Counted from the stretch's first letter, positions 42,465 through 53,618 are shown. The stretch is 64,000 nucleotides of DNA from Cladopsammia gracilis (GCA_022457155.1 JAJGOT010000449.1:621501-685500); one strand, 5' to 3'. The notes: generated from the letters alone by a model not told the origin. Translations and numbers: made by a program.

Positions 42465-44342
42465 ATGGAAGCTTCAGTACAAGCCACAACTGGTGATGTT
42501 CCAAACACCAACAAAGTTTTTCTTCCACAAGAAACATTCGATCATCCGTTTGACGTTACTTTGGTGGTCGAAGATGAGAAGGAATTCAAAGCTCATAGAC
42601 GTGTTCTTTCAGAGGCAAGTCCATTCTTTGAAAAGCTACTGCACAGTGACATGAGGGAGTCTAACGAAGGCGTAATCCGCTTGGAAATGCTAAACGAGCT
42701 TTGTTTGAGGGAAATATTGGAATTCATTTACACTGGTTGTGTTCAGATATCGGCTGAGGACAATGCTCGAGACCTGATAGCGATGGCGGACTACTTAGTT
42801 TTACCGCATCTGAAAACTGTTGCTGGAAACGTTTTGGTCGATAATTTGAATGCATCAAACTCTATTTCAACTTACCTCTTTGCCGAAAGATATAGATGCA
42901 AAGAAGTCGTTTCCGATACCAGAGACTTTATCCATGCAAATTTCACCACAGTGGCAAAAACGAAAGACTTTTTCACTCTGTCGAGCGAGGAAGTCAAAAT
43001 GTGGATTTCCCGTGACGAAATAGATGTAAGCGCTGAGGAAGATGTGTTCAAGATCATTCTGGCATGGATTGATCATGAAAAAAGTGAGCGAAAGAAATAT
43101 TTTCCCCAGTTGTTTTGTGAAGTTCGACTTGTTTATATATCACGTGAAATTCTGTACAGTGATATCATGGCAAATGATCTTGTGACTAATAATGAAGCCT
43201 GCATGAAGCTTGTGAAGGATGCTTTGAAGATTATTGACTCAAAAGGTTCTCAGTATCGCAGTGTTCAGCCTAGAAAGTCACTTGAGACTCCTGTTATAGT
43301 AATGCATGTACGAGGTTTTTCTAGACAGGAAAACGATATGTTTTGCTGTTATTATCCTCGAGAGGACACATGGTCCAAGTTCCATGGCATGGTACCACAT
43401 AATATCAGACATGCAATTTCTTGTCATGGAAAACTTTATTTAACCATCTATCAGGAACACTATGCTAGTACGGACCATGAGCACAGTCGCAGAACAAGGC
43501 TGGATAAGCTACTTTGCTATGATTCATTCTCTAACTCCTGGTCATCTTTGCCATATGAGGACCGTAGAACATTATATGAATTATTTGTTAGAAATGAGGA
43601 TGAGATTTATGCCTTTGTGGCTGAAAAAATAATATCTTGCCCTGATTGTATTTCCTTGTACATGCATCAAATTCCAGGACCTTGTAGTAAAACCCCACAT
43701 CTTTCCTTCATCAGAAAGTACAAGCCAGAATCAAATTCCTGGAAAGATATATCATCATTTGATTTGGCTTGCAATAGAAGGTCAGGAGTTTGTGTTGTAG
43801 CCAAAGACAATTTTATCTATTTCATCGGTGGTGGTTTTGCAGATGTTGACAGGTATGATCTCTCTACAAACAAATGGGAGAAGATAGCAAACCTTCAAGT
43901 TCCAAGACGGCATGCTCAAGCCACTGCTACGCACAGCAACATTTTTGTTGTTGGTGGAGTTGCCAGGGATTTAATAGCAGAAAGTTGTGAAGTTTACAAT
44001 GAAACAACAAACGAATGGCATTTTATAACGAAGTTGAGGAAGACTCCATTTGACGGTTATCTCCCAACTTTGCTGGGTGCTGACAACAAGCTGTATTCAA
44101 TAATTTCTTGCATTTGTGCCTGGAACCGAAAAGACAGAATTGATTGCTATGACCCAGAGAGAAATGAATGGAATGAGAAAACTCAGATCCCATTTGAAAC
44201 GTTGTTCCCAAGGGGCTTAAAAAATGAGTATTATGTATATGTTACTTTATGTTGTTCAATGAGAGTTTTTAAAGGACACAACTTTCTTCAACAAGCCTCA
44301 TTCTCTGACAAAGATGGCAAACACAATTGTGCCATCATGTGA
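42465..44342 (+). CDS. Intronless BTB-BACK-kelch protein (left copy)
   Basis: 625 codons, ATG at 42465. The frame extends five codons upstream, but only to a TTG. BTB at about residues 25-130 (HPFDVTLVVEDEKEFKAHRR, SPFFEKLLHSDMRE, EILEFIYTG), BACK at about 135-240 (SISTYLFAERYRC, EVRLVYIS), then kelch-type repeats in the C-terminal half (FIGGGFADVDRYDLSTNKWE, HSNIFVVGG). Family role: the BTB domain dimerises and binds cullin-3 while the kelch propeller selects substrates for ubiquitination; the substrate is unknown. The frame is intact, about 89% identical to the copy at 50224-52098, with the BTB region best conserved. The lack of introns is common in expanded anthozoan kelch genes and suggests a retrocopy origin. 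Confidence 0.92.
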   Translation: MEASVQATTGDVPNTNKVFLPQETFDHPFDVTLVVEDEKEFKAHRRVLSEASPFFEKLLHSDMRESNEGVIRLEMLNELCLREILEFIYTGCVQISAEDNARDLIAMADYLVLPHLKTVAGNVLVDNLNASNSISTYLFAERYRCKEVVSDTRDFIHANFTTVAKTKDFFTLSSEEVKMWISRDEIDVSAEEDVFKIILAWIDHEKSERKKYFPQLFCEVRLVYISREILYSDIMANDLVTNNEACMKLVKDALKIIDSKGSQYRSVQPRKSLETPVIVMHVRGFSRQENDMFCCYYPREDTWSKFHGMVPHNIRHAISCHGKLYLTIYQEHYASTDHEHSRRTRLDKLLCYDSFSNSWSSLPYEDRRTLYELFVRNEDEIYAFVAEKIISCPDCISLYMHQIPGPCSKTPHLSFIRKYKPESNSWKDISSFDLACNRRSGVCVVAKDNFIYFIGGGFADVDRYDLSTNKWEKIANLQVPRRHAQATATHSNIFVVGGVARDLIAESCEVYNETTNEWHFITKLRKTPFDGYLPTLLGADNKLYSIISCICAWNRKDRIDCYDPERNEWNEKTQIPFETLFPRGLKNEYYVYVTLCCSMRVFKGHNFLQQASFSDKDGKHNCAIM

Positions 44343-44500
44343 ACTAATAACACCTATCAAGTACAATGTTGTTTGCATGTCAGTGTTTACTGGTTGCTAT
44401 TATTTAAGAAAAAACACCTTTACATGTATATTGTCCAAAAGTCCTTGATATCTTTTTTTTTTTTTATGTGGTGCATGTGAAGGACAACCTGTGTTTTATA

Positions 44501-44656
44501 CAGCTATTTCAATAAACGTTGTCGGATGAAAGCTTAAAGCCAAGACCGCAAGGTAGTATGGATTAGGGTTAAAAGCCATTTGAATAAAAATCCCATACTA
44601 CCTTGCGGTCTTGGCTTTTCACCTTTTTCATCCGACAACGTTAATTGAAATAGCTG
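44501..44656. mobile_element. Tc1/mariner-type MITE with TA duplication
   Basis: TA at 44499-44500 and 44657-44658. Ends CAGCTATTTCAATAAACGTT and AACGTTAATTGAAATAGCTG; nearly the whole 156 bp folds (CCAAGACCGCAAGGTAGTAT arms). The right arm of the duplication has the uninterrupted site, so insertion followed duplication. Confidence 0.9.
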
Positions 44657-45539
44657 TATATTGTATTTGTATACACCAAACCAGTGAATGGTATTTTTCA
44701 TGTGATTTGATTGGCTACTCAACATCGGAATAGTATTTGCCATTCACCTACAGGCTTTGTTCTGGATTTTACATGCATTAAAAGTTTTTTGCCCATTTTG
44801 TCAGAAATACAATGTATAACATGTAGGAACTATTATTGGCTGGTTATCCACTGGTTTGTTATGTCCTTATTAAAACATTATTATTCAACAGAGACTGGAT
44901 TAATTTCACAGTTAGAAAGTTGTCTAAATCAAAATGTTGCTAGATGAGGTAAACTGTAGGCAAAAAGAATCTGGTTGCATAAGATATGTTTTAAAAATAT
45001 GTAGTGGTGTGACTAACATGTTTTTTAAAGGCATTGAAACTTTCCAATTTTTTCTTCCACAATGTGCATTGGAAGGGATATGGAAAAGAAATCCAGAAGG
45101 TAATGGTTAAATGCAAACTGGAACATAATTAATTCACATTGTCTGTTTCACTTTTTATGAAAAAAGATTTGGTTGCAGATCTCTAATTTAATAGATTGTT
45201 ATATTCTCACCAAAAAAAATTCAAACAAATGCTACTTGACAAATTGCTTTGTGGTCCTCACTGCTGCTTGTGGTTCATTAAATTCAGTCGTTTCCAACTA
45301 ATAATTCCAATACCTGTAAATATGCATTTTGTTGTTTATTTTATCTTAGAATTACTGTGCATCTGTTGCTGGGCATCTTTCACCCCAGTTCTTCATGTAT
45401 TAAAATGCTTTCATCAGTGTGTTCAAAAATGGTTCAGTGCAGTTTGGTAACTTATCGTGCAAATCAAGATGTGTGGATGATAGCCAACAAACCCAAGGGG
45501 GAGGGGGGGGGGGGGTACATGTATAATAGTGACAGGGGA

Positions 45540-45660
45540 AGTGTGAAGAACTTTTTTGGGTTTGAAATTTGTGATCTGAAGACTTTTGTGGGGTAATAAG
45601 TCTTGTGATGACTTTTTTGGGGGTGAAAGATTCCGATGAAGACTTTTTTGAGGTTTGGAA
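45540..45660. repeat. Degenerate GAAGACTTTTTTGGG tandem repeat
   Basis: About four copies of a GAAGACTTTTTTG-like core at about 30-45 bp intervals. Confidence 0.6.
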
Positions 45661-45720
45661 AAAGTATAACATTTTATGCAGAGAGGAAAGGGACTTTTTG
45701 GTGTTATGTTCTTTACTGTG

Positions 45721-46060
45721 GCACTTTTTGGGAGTCCAACAATTTGGCCTCACTCACATCTCCCCTGTCTGACACTTTTATGGGTGAGTACCACCCCCCC
45801 CCCCCACCCTCCTTTTTGGGAGTCAAACAATTTGGCCCCACTCGCACCTCCCAGTCTGACACTTTTATAGGTGAGTACCAACCCCCACCCCCCCCCCCCC
45901 CCCCCCCTTGTTGGGAGTCAAACAATTTGGCCTCACTCACACCTCCCTGTCTGACACTTTTATAGGTGAGTACGAGACCCCTCACCTCCTTTTTAGGAGC
46001 TCAAACAATTTGGCCTCACTCGCACCTCCCTGTCTGACACTTTTAGAGGTGAGTATCCCT
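45721..46060. repeat. Four tandem copies of an 82-95 bp unit with donor-like AGGTGAGT
   Basis: Copies begin near 45729, 45817, 45912 and 45994. Each contains GGGAGTC.AACAATTTGGCC, CTGTCTGACACTTTTA and a GGTGAGTA motif, with variable C runs (up to about 20) accounting for the length differences. Confidence 0.9.
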
Positions 46061-46809
46061 CCCAGGCCAGCAAATCGTGTGAAATAACTGCATCTGTGCA
46101 CAGCAGTGGAATCAGCTGTGATGATAGCAGCAGACAAACTTCTCACAACCAATGTTAAAATGCCCGTCACCATTATTTAATCGTTTAATAGAACTGTGTG
46201 GCATTGGGTTTACCTTTTTCACTCAATTCCACTCCACACAGACAGACAAAACGAGAAGAAAGAAGAACTTACAGGGGTAATTTCAGATCCAAGCCTAGTT
46301 CTTTTTTTCCTAAGTTGTGTTTCTAATGAGTGCCTTCTGTGTATTTCTAAAAGTCGATAAAATGCTTTGATGGTTTTGTTTACACACATTAGCTTGTTAT
46401 AACTTCAGTCTACAACACAACTTTGGACGTTCGTCGGTTTCTTTCATGGAAACTTTGTATCTTTAAAATACAGTAATCCTCTTTAGCTGGATTGAAGTAA
46501 ATACAATTGTTCTTAGTATTGTTACCACGTAAGCAGCATCTAGTTGTTGAAATGTTGCACAATAATTTTCTTGGGGTGTCCCATGTATAAATTTTTTCAT
46601 ACTCCGTAGTGTGAAAAACCGCATCACAAATAACATTTGAAGGGATGCATGGACAAAAGCCCCAAGTGCCTTTTGATTAACTACTAGATTCTCCTTCCAA
46701 ATTACCTTGTATTTGCTTGGGAAACAAAAGGAGAATTTATCATTACATCAAGTGTCACTTAGGGCCTTGTTCCACACACCCATTCATTTGCAAAATCTGA
46801 AAATAACAT

Positions 46810-47219
46810 TTTTACCACAATTGCCGCTTAACTTGCAATGTGATTGGTCGACGTGAGTGGTAAATGACAGTCCAGACAACGGTGCTGACGCTAACATCAC
46901 GCGCGCTTGAAAAACACCAATCAGATTGCGAGAAAGTTATAGACAACGCTTGCTCTTTCTTTGCTGTCACGTTTTGTAACAAGACTTCGATTTTTCCTTG
47001 TGTTTTTTTTTTCTAAATATTGTTGTAAAAAACAAATTTACACCTGGTTTTCCGTGGTGTGGACTCTTATTTACCACGATTTACGTCATCACGTGGTCAA
47101 AATTTGTTGCTGACTCACTCGGCTGCGCCTCGTGAGTCCACAACATTTTGACCATGTGATGACGTAAATCGTTGTAAATAAGAGTCTACACCACGGAAAA
47201 CCGGTGTAAATTTGTTAAA
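46810..47219. repeat. Palindromic repeat family, copy 2 (loop orientation B)
   Basis: Same as 22994-23407, but the loop at about 47110-47140 reads CTGACTCACTCGGCTGCGCC onward, the reverse complement of the copy 1 loop. Confidence 0.85.
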
Positions 47220-47850
47220 TTTCCCAGCCAGCTTCTTGATAAGTTGAAGGGGATACTTTTTTGAAATGTCAGAAACAAAAATTGTGTCATCTACAGTGTA
47301 TGTACACTATGTTTTACACAAATGCAATTAGTCTAATTAACCATACTGTACTTTTTATTTCACTGAAGTGGAGGTGAAAAGTGGTGGACATTTGCCAAGC
47401 TGCAAGACATCCACTGCACTTCAAAAGACACTGTGCTGAATAATAATGTTTTAATTAGAACATAACAAACCAGTGGACAGCCAGCCAATAACAATCACTA
47501 TATTTCTGACAAATGGGCAAAATAGTTGCATGTAAAATCCAGAACAAAGCCTGTAGGTGAATGACAAATATTACTATTCTGATGTTGAGTAGCCAATCAA
47601 ATCACATGAAAAATATTATTCACTGGTTTGGCATACATGTATACTAATACAATATATAAAACACAGGTTGTCCTTCACATGCACCACATAAAAAGAAAAT
47701 CGATATCAAGGACATTTGGACCATATAAAGATATTGTGATAATTTCTTAAATAATAGCAACCGATAAACACTGTTATAATTCAACACATTGATACACTGC
47801 CCAAATATGGTCAAAAAGTTATCGATATATGTTATGTCTACATGACGTAT

Positions 47851-48021
47851 CAGGGGCGGATCTAGGGGGAGGGTGCAGGGGGTGCCCCCCCCCCCCTCCC
47901 CGCCCCCCTGAGATGACCTAGTCTGCGTTGCTTGCTTTTAAAATTTGTTTAAGTCACCCTTCAGTTACGTCATTCCCTAGAGGTGCACCCCCTCCTAAGA
48001 AAAATCCTGGATCCGCCCCTG
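47851..48021. mobile_element. hAT-type MITE (CAGGGGCGGATC...GATCCGCCCCTG)
   Basis: Ends CAGGGGCGGATCTAGG and CCTGGATCCGCCCCTG. CGTAT on both sides (47846-47850, 48022-48026). Truncated relatives end at about 35377 and begin at about 42151. Confidence 0.75.
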
Positions 48022-49189
48022 CGTATAACCAGCGATGGCGGTAAATTTCGCATTTTGTAGGAAACTAAGTGAAAATGACTGCTGCCTGCAATTTCGTGTT
48101 TTTAGGCGAAAAAGTGCAACGTGAACTATTAGTTAAGAAAGGGAAAAGAAAGAAAAAAAGAGAAGAAAAGAGAAAAAATATTGTTCACATGATAGGACAA
48201 AAAAGGCGCAAAATTTTCACGTTGTCGCGGTCGCAGTGTTTCTTGGCGTACCTGAATGAAAACTGGTTCAAAGTTTAACTGCTCGACAAGGAGTGAACGA
48301 AGGAGCACAATTTTCGTAAAATTCCTTTGGTAATCACCTCTGGAATATGATATAGACTTGATGCTTCCTCAGAAAAGTTTCTGATCTCGTCATTACGGCT
48401 GTAGGAGCTAAAAAATGAGCAAGTTTGTAAACAACATTGATCGACTCAGCTCGTACTTCGATGTTTGAAAATTTGGTGCTGACGGAAGGGACTAAAAAGC
48501 CAAATCAACTACAGGTACGATGTTTTAACCATTTCTTGTATCCTTTAGCTGTGAATTTTTGTAAGACATACTGTCCACGCTGCAGTTCTTTCCGACTTTT
48601 CGCCGCTATGTTTAGGTACGTAGCCGTGTGTTGGTTCAATTTGTTTTGATTCTGAATTGAACTTTTTAAGATACGAAACACTTGTAACTTAGACATTCTA
48701 TGCCATTTTACTGTGTTTTAATTCTTGTGGTCGCTACTCTGTCCCGTTCTTTGAGTAGACGAAAGCTCTTCGTAGAAACTCTCAACTGATTGTGTACGCT
48801 AAATTAATTTTCGCGATTAATTTTAGCTTGGCAAAAGTTTCGGCATTCGCTGCTTGTTGTTTAAGAAATGGTGCGAGGTAAAATATTGTTGTAAGCCTTT
48901 TTACTTAATGAAAGGTTGTATATCACAATGACTTTTTTCTAGAAACTGTGATTTGTTTATTATCAATGTGTTGAATTATAAAACAGAAATAGTGTTCAAG
49001 CTTGCGCAATATTGACAAAGGCACCACTTTCATTCATGAACTGTGTGATGTTGCAAGTTTCGCGCGGTAAAACATATGTAAGCTTTTTTAAAAAATAAAA
49101 GGCTTGTCGGCAATATTTTTTCTTCAAACTGTGCTTTGTTATCAATGTGTTGAATTATAAAACTTTATAGCACTCAAGCTTGCGTGATA

Positions 49190-49920
49190 TCGGCTAAGTA
49201 TTAGGCGATATCACGCGTGCTTTCACGCTATAATAGTTAAATATGCAAACAACATTGTACTTGATAGCGGAGCACTTGCTAGGCCGAAGGCCTGGCTGCG
49301 CAGCTCCATACTCATAGAACCTACGCCAAGATTTTTCATGGTCATGGCTAGCGGAATGTTTCGCGGGCGCGTGTCCGCCCGCCGGCGCCCGCCGTGTTGG
49401 AACAACATCCGGGATCTGAAAGCAAAGCTTTGTTTTTCGCGCAGCCACACACCGTGAGCTCGGTAAACACTTTAGTTGTTTTCTTGTGCCTAGCGGAGAA
49501 TTAAACTCGTTATTTTCCTGCATTTTTTCGCGGTTTGCTACTCAAGACAGGGATACCAATTAAGGTATACTCAGAAGCCGCTTTAGTGGAAAAAGACGAG
49601 CTTTCAGGGATAAAATCTTGCTTCGAGGAACTTCATGTATTACATTTTTATCAATGCGGGAGATGATTTCAGAACCAGAAGCGGAGATTTGAATTTCCAA
49701 GCAAGCGAGGAACTTAAGGTAAAACAGATTACAGTTTTCGATGAGAATTTATGTTGATATCAATCTGTGAGTGACTTGTTATTAGTGTTATTGTTAGTTT
49801 TGGCGAATTGATTTTAAAACGTGCCTATCTCTTGAATTTCATCGAAGAAAGCTTGAACTCGATGAGCTATAATTACATAGTACGCGTTTTGCTTTTAAAC
49901 GTAAACTAATGGAGATTTGA
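49190..49920 (+). repeat. Repeat family R, copy 2
   Basis: Contains CCGAAGGCCTGGCTGCGCAG, GGGATACCAATTAAGGTATA and ATCTTGCTTCGAGGAACTTC. Its inverted counterpart lies on the far side of the right kelch gene. Confidence 0.75.
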
Positions 49921-50223
49921 ATAAATTTTTTCGAAAGAAGATTGTGTTGTCCATTTTTATTTATTCAGAAACTAGTGGTACTATTTATTCTAGACAGAGA
50001 AAAGTTGTTTTTGTGAACTTTTGTACGGTCTATAAAAATGTACTGTGCAGACGGTCGCGTAATACTGTTTTTGAGAATTCCTAAAATTGAAAATGGCCCC
50101 TTCGTCAATCTTAATTCTTGTGCTTCCAACCTTTCACCTTAGTTAAGTTTCACCTTAGTTAAGCTTGTTCAAAGTGCGACGCTGTTAGGCTTGGGCTATC
50201 TATATATATTAGGTGTTATTAGG

Positions 50224-52098
50224 TCACATGATGGCACAATTGTGTTTGCCATCTTTGTCAGAGAATGAGGCTTGTTGAAGGAAGTTGTGGCCTTTTAAAA
50301 CTCTCATTGAACAACATGAAGTAACATATACATGATACTCATTTTTAAAGCCCCTTGGCAACAACATTTCAAATGGGATCTGAGTTTTCTCATTCCATTC
50401 ATTTCTCTCTGGGTCATAGCAATCAATTCTGCCTTTTCGGTTCCAGGCACCAATGCAACAAATTATTGAATACAGCTTGTTGTCAGCACCCAGCAAAGTT
50501 GGGGGATAACCGTCAAATGGAGTCTTCCTCAACTTTGTTATAAAATGCCATTCGTCCGTTGTTTCATTGTAAACTTCACAACTTTCTGCTTTTAAATGCC
50601 TGTCAACTCCACCAACAACAAAAATGTTGCTGTGCGTAGCAGTGGCTTGAGCATGCCGTCTTGGAAATTGAAGGTTTGCTATCTTCTCCCATTTGTTTGA
50701 AGAGAGATCATACCTGTCAACATCTGCAAAACCACCTCCAATGAAATAGATAAAATTGTCTTTGGCTACAACACAAACTCCTGATCTTGAATTGCAATCC
50801 AAATCAAATGATAATATATCTTTCCAGGAATTTGATTCTGGTTTGTACTTTCTGATGAAGGAAAGATGTGGGGTTTTACTACAAGGGCCAGGAATTCGGC
50901 ATATGTACAAGGAAATACAATCAGGACAAGATCTTACATCTTCAGCCACAAAGGCATATATCTCATCCTCATTTCTAACAAATAATTCATATAATGTTCT
51001 ATGGTCCTCATATGGCAAAGATGACCAGCAGTTAGAGAATGAATCATAGCAAAGTAGGCTATACAGCCTTGTTCCACTGTGCTCAAAGTCTGTAGTTCCA
51101 TAGTGTTCCTGATAGATGGTTAAATAAAGTTTTCCGTGACAAGAAATTACACGTTCAATATTATACGGTACCGTGCCATGGAACCTGGACCATGTGTCCT
51201 CACGAGGATAATAACAGCAAAACATGTTGTTTTCCTGTCTAGAAGAACTTTTTACATGCATTACTATAACAGGAGTCTCAAGCGACTTTCTAGGCTGAAC
51301 TCTACGATACTGAGAACCTTTTGAGTCAATAATCTTCAAAGCATCCTTCACAAGCTTCACGCAAGCTTCATCATTATTCACAAGATCATTTGCCATGATA
51401 TCACTGTACAGATATTTACGTGATATATAAACAAGTCGAACTTCACAAAATAACTGGGGAAAATATTTCTTTCGCTTACTTTTGTCACGATCAATCCATG
51501 CTAGAATGATGTTGAACACATCTTCCTCAGCGCTTACATCTATTTTGTCACTGGAAATCCACATTTTGACTTCCTCGCTCGACAGAGTGAAAAAGTCCTT
51601 CGCTTTTGCCACTGTGGTAAAATTTGCATGGATAAAATTTCTGGTATCGGAAACAACTTCCTTGCATCTATATCGCTCGGCAAAGAGGTAAGTTGAAATA
51701 CAGTTTGATGTATTCAAATTATCGACGAAAACGTTTCCAGCAATAGTTTTCAGATGCGGTAAAACTAAGTAGTCCGCCATGACTATCAGGTCTCGAGCAT
51801 TGTCCTCAGCCGATACCTGAACACAACCAGTGTAAATGAATTCTAATATTTCCCTCAAACAAAGCTCGTTTAGCATTTCCAAGCGGATTACGCCTTCGTT
51901 TGATTCCCTCATGTCACTGTGCAGTAGCTTTTCAAAGAAGGGACTTGCCTCTGAAAGAACACGTCTATGAGCTTTGAATTCATTCCCATCTTCGACCACC
52001 AAAGTAACGTCAAACGGATGATCGAGTGTTTCTTGTGGAATAAAAACTTTGTTGGTGTTTGGAAAATCACCAGTTGTGACTTGTACTGAAGCTTCCAT
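50224..52098 (-). CDS. Intronless BTB-BACK-kelch protein (right copy)
   Basis: 624 codons, ATG at 52098-52096; an upstream TTG at 52113 was not used. Same architecture as 42465-44342, with about 70 amino acid differences plus a one-codon gap, most of them outside the BTB domain. The frame is intact, arguing for retained function or recent duplication. Its native 3' UTR has been displaced 2.4 kb by an insertion starting 18 bp after the stop, so any transcript would use a different 3' end. It is bracketed by inverted copies of repeat R (49190-49920 and 52540-53160). Predicted role as for the other copy: cullin-3 substrate adaptor, substrate unknown. Confidence 0.9.
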   Translation of the reverse strand: MEASVQVTTGDFPNTNKVFIPQETLDHPFDVTLVVEDGNEFKAHRRVLSEASPFFEKLLHSDMRESNEGVIRLEMLNELCLREILEFIYTGCVQVSAEDNARDLIVMADYLVLPHLKTIAGNVFVDNLNTSNCISTYLFAERYRCKEVVSDTRNFIHANFTTVAKAKDFFTLSSEEVKMWISSDKIDVSAEEDVFNIILAWIDRDKSKRKKYFPQLFCEVRLVYISRKYLYSDIMANDLVNNDEACVKLVKDALKIIDSKGSQYRRVQPRKSLETPVIVMHVKSSSRQENNMFCCYYPREDTWSRFHGTVPYNIERVISCHGKLYLTIYQEHYGTTDFEHSGTRLYSLLCYDSFSNCWSSLPYEDHRTLYELFVRNEDEIYAFVAEDVRSCPDCISLYICRIPGPCSKTPHLSFIRKYKPESNSWKDILSFDLDCNSRSGVCVVAKDNFIYFIGGGFADVDRYDLSSNKWEKIANLQFPRRHAQATATHSNIFVVGGVDRHLKAESCEVYNETTDEWHFITKLRKTPFDGYPPTLLGADNKLYSIICCIGAWNRKGRIDCYDPERNEWNEKTQIPFEMLLPRGFKNEYHVYVTSCCSMRVLKGHNFLQQASFSDKDGKHNCAIM

Positions 52099-52539
52099 CG
52101 AAACGAAGGACAATTAACACGATTTCTAAAGGTTTCTTCCCTCAAAAAAGCTTATTAAATTTGCTCCTGATATTAGAAATTTTGCAGGGCGTTTCTCGTG
52201 TGACCGGGAGGGACTTGTACGAAATTGGCGGATTATGAAGGGAATGGGGGTTGGGATGCCAGCCCTCCCCATCACAACCCACCAAAGGACTTTTGCCTGG
52301 AGCTGATTATAAATTTTTCACGCTCATGCGTACTTTCACGCTTTGCAAACCAGATGGCTGCCAGTGGGAACAAGCGATCTGTCGAATTTGTCACTGGTTG
52401 CCGCGTTTGTTAAGGCGGGAAATAATGGCGGGTTTTGCTTTTAGCAAGCGTCGTTGACGGGTTTTCTCCACCATGCAAAGGACTCAGAAGTGTTAGCAGC
52501 CTGTGTGGCTCCCTTCGCATGTTGGCGAAAATGTACCGG

Positions 52540-53160
52540 TGCAAATTTTATTCAAATCTCCATAAGTTTATGTTTAAAAGCAAAACGCGAACCATTTATA
52601 CATAGCGCATCGAGGCCGAGCTGTCTTCGATGAAAGAAATCAAAACGACTGAATAATTGAGCACGTTTTATAAACAATTCTCCAAAACTAGCGAGAACAC
52701 AAAGAAAAAGTCAATCACAGACTGATATCAACATAAATTCCCATAGAAAAATGTAATTTGTTTTACCTTTAAGAAATTCTTTACATCTCCGGTTCTTCAG
52801 TTCTGAAATCCGAAGTGACAAACATCACCCCGCATTGCTCCCGCATTGATTAAAAATATGAAGTTCCTCGAAGTCCCTGAAAGCTCTTCTTTTTCCACCA
52901 TAGCGGCTTCTGAGTATCCCTTAATTAGTATCCCTGTCTTGAGTGGGAAACCCCGGGTGTTGTGTGGCGTCATACGCGCATGTTTTGAGACGTTATACGC
53001 GCCCGCGAGCTAGCCCTGCCCAACGCGTACGGCGGGCGGCACACGGACCGACGGGCCTGTGAAACCGTTCCGCGACCCATGACCATGAAAAATAACAGGC
53101 ATAGGTTCTCTGAGTATGGGGCTACGCAGCGGGCCTTCGGCAGGCTAGAACTCCGCTAAT
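52540..53160 (-). repeat. Repeat family R, copy 3 (inverted)
   Basis: Reverse of copy 2: ATTGATATCAACATAAATTC-type block near 52725, GAAGTTCCTCGAAG near 52860, and CGGGCCTTCGGCAGGCTAG near 53140. Confidence 0.75.
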
Positions 53161-53214
53161 AACTTTTAATTAAAGTTGAAATAAAAAAAAGTCGGCTTCA
53201 GATATGACACAATA

Positions 53215-53618
53215 GAGGTTTTAACGGATCAGTCAGTGGTGAAATCAACTTGCTTTGCATGTGTTATTCTCGAGGAGCAAATTTGGACACAAATCACTTT
53301 TTACCAATTTGTAACTTACGTATATTACAGCATTACCGTAAACCTCGATTCATTGAATAAAAAACAGTACCGGTGAACTCCGATCCCATTATTCACCAAT
53401 ATATCTGCCAAGTTTTAGAGGTTTTAATGTATCAGGCAGTGGTTAAATCATTTTGCTTTGTGTTATTCTCGAGGAGCAAATTTGGACACAAATCACGTTT
53501 TACCAATTTGTAACTTACGTATATTACAGCATTACCGTAAACCTCGATTCATTGAATAAAAAACAGTACCGGTGAACTCCGATCCCATTATTCGCCAATA
53601 TATCTGCCAAGTTTTAGC
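53215..53618. repeat. Tandem duplication of a 203-bp unit
   Basis: 53215-53417 and 53418-53618 are nearly identical except in their first 50 bp. Both contain CTCGAGGAGCAAATTTGGAC and ACCGGTGAACTCCGATCCC. Confidence 0.9.

Larger units (their letters stand above)
42200..44950. repeat. Inverted duplication, left arm
   Basis: Kelch gene, 3' UTR and downstream flank. The 3' part (44375-44950) is repeated in reverse at 47430-47781 (GGACAACCTGTGTTTTATA, TGATTTGATTGGCTACTCAA, CAGGCTTTGTTCTGGATTTT). Confidence 0.85.
44951..47429. other. Spacer between the inverted arms
   Basis: No gene. It holds the tandem repeats at 45540-46060 and the palindromic repeat copy at 46810-47219; 46061-46809 has nothing recognised. 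Confidence 0.6.
47782..50205. mobile_element. 2.4 kb insertion in the right arm
   Basis: It separates the right kelch stop codon from its 3' UTR; the left arm is continuous here. It begins TTATAATTCAACACATTGAT, a motif that recurs inverted near 48963 and 49142. It contains a hAT-type MITE, a 130-bp direct duplication (48880-49020 and 49060-49190), a Lys-rich 69-codon frame (48069-48278) with no recognised domain, and copy 2 of repeat R. Element class unknown. Confidence 0.6.
47430..52290. repeat. Inverted duplication, right arm (interrupted)
   Basis: Reverse copy of the left arm: 47430-47781 matches the left 3' flank and 50206-52260 matches the kelch gene with its 5' flank. 47782-50205 is an insertion between stop codon and 3' UTR sequence. 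Confidence 0.8.

Noticed and set aside
45400..46170. Pro-rich and Gly-rich frames across 45.4-46.2 kb
   Set aside because: They arise from C homopolymers within the 82-95 bp tandem array.
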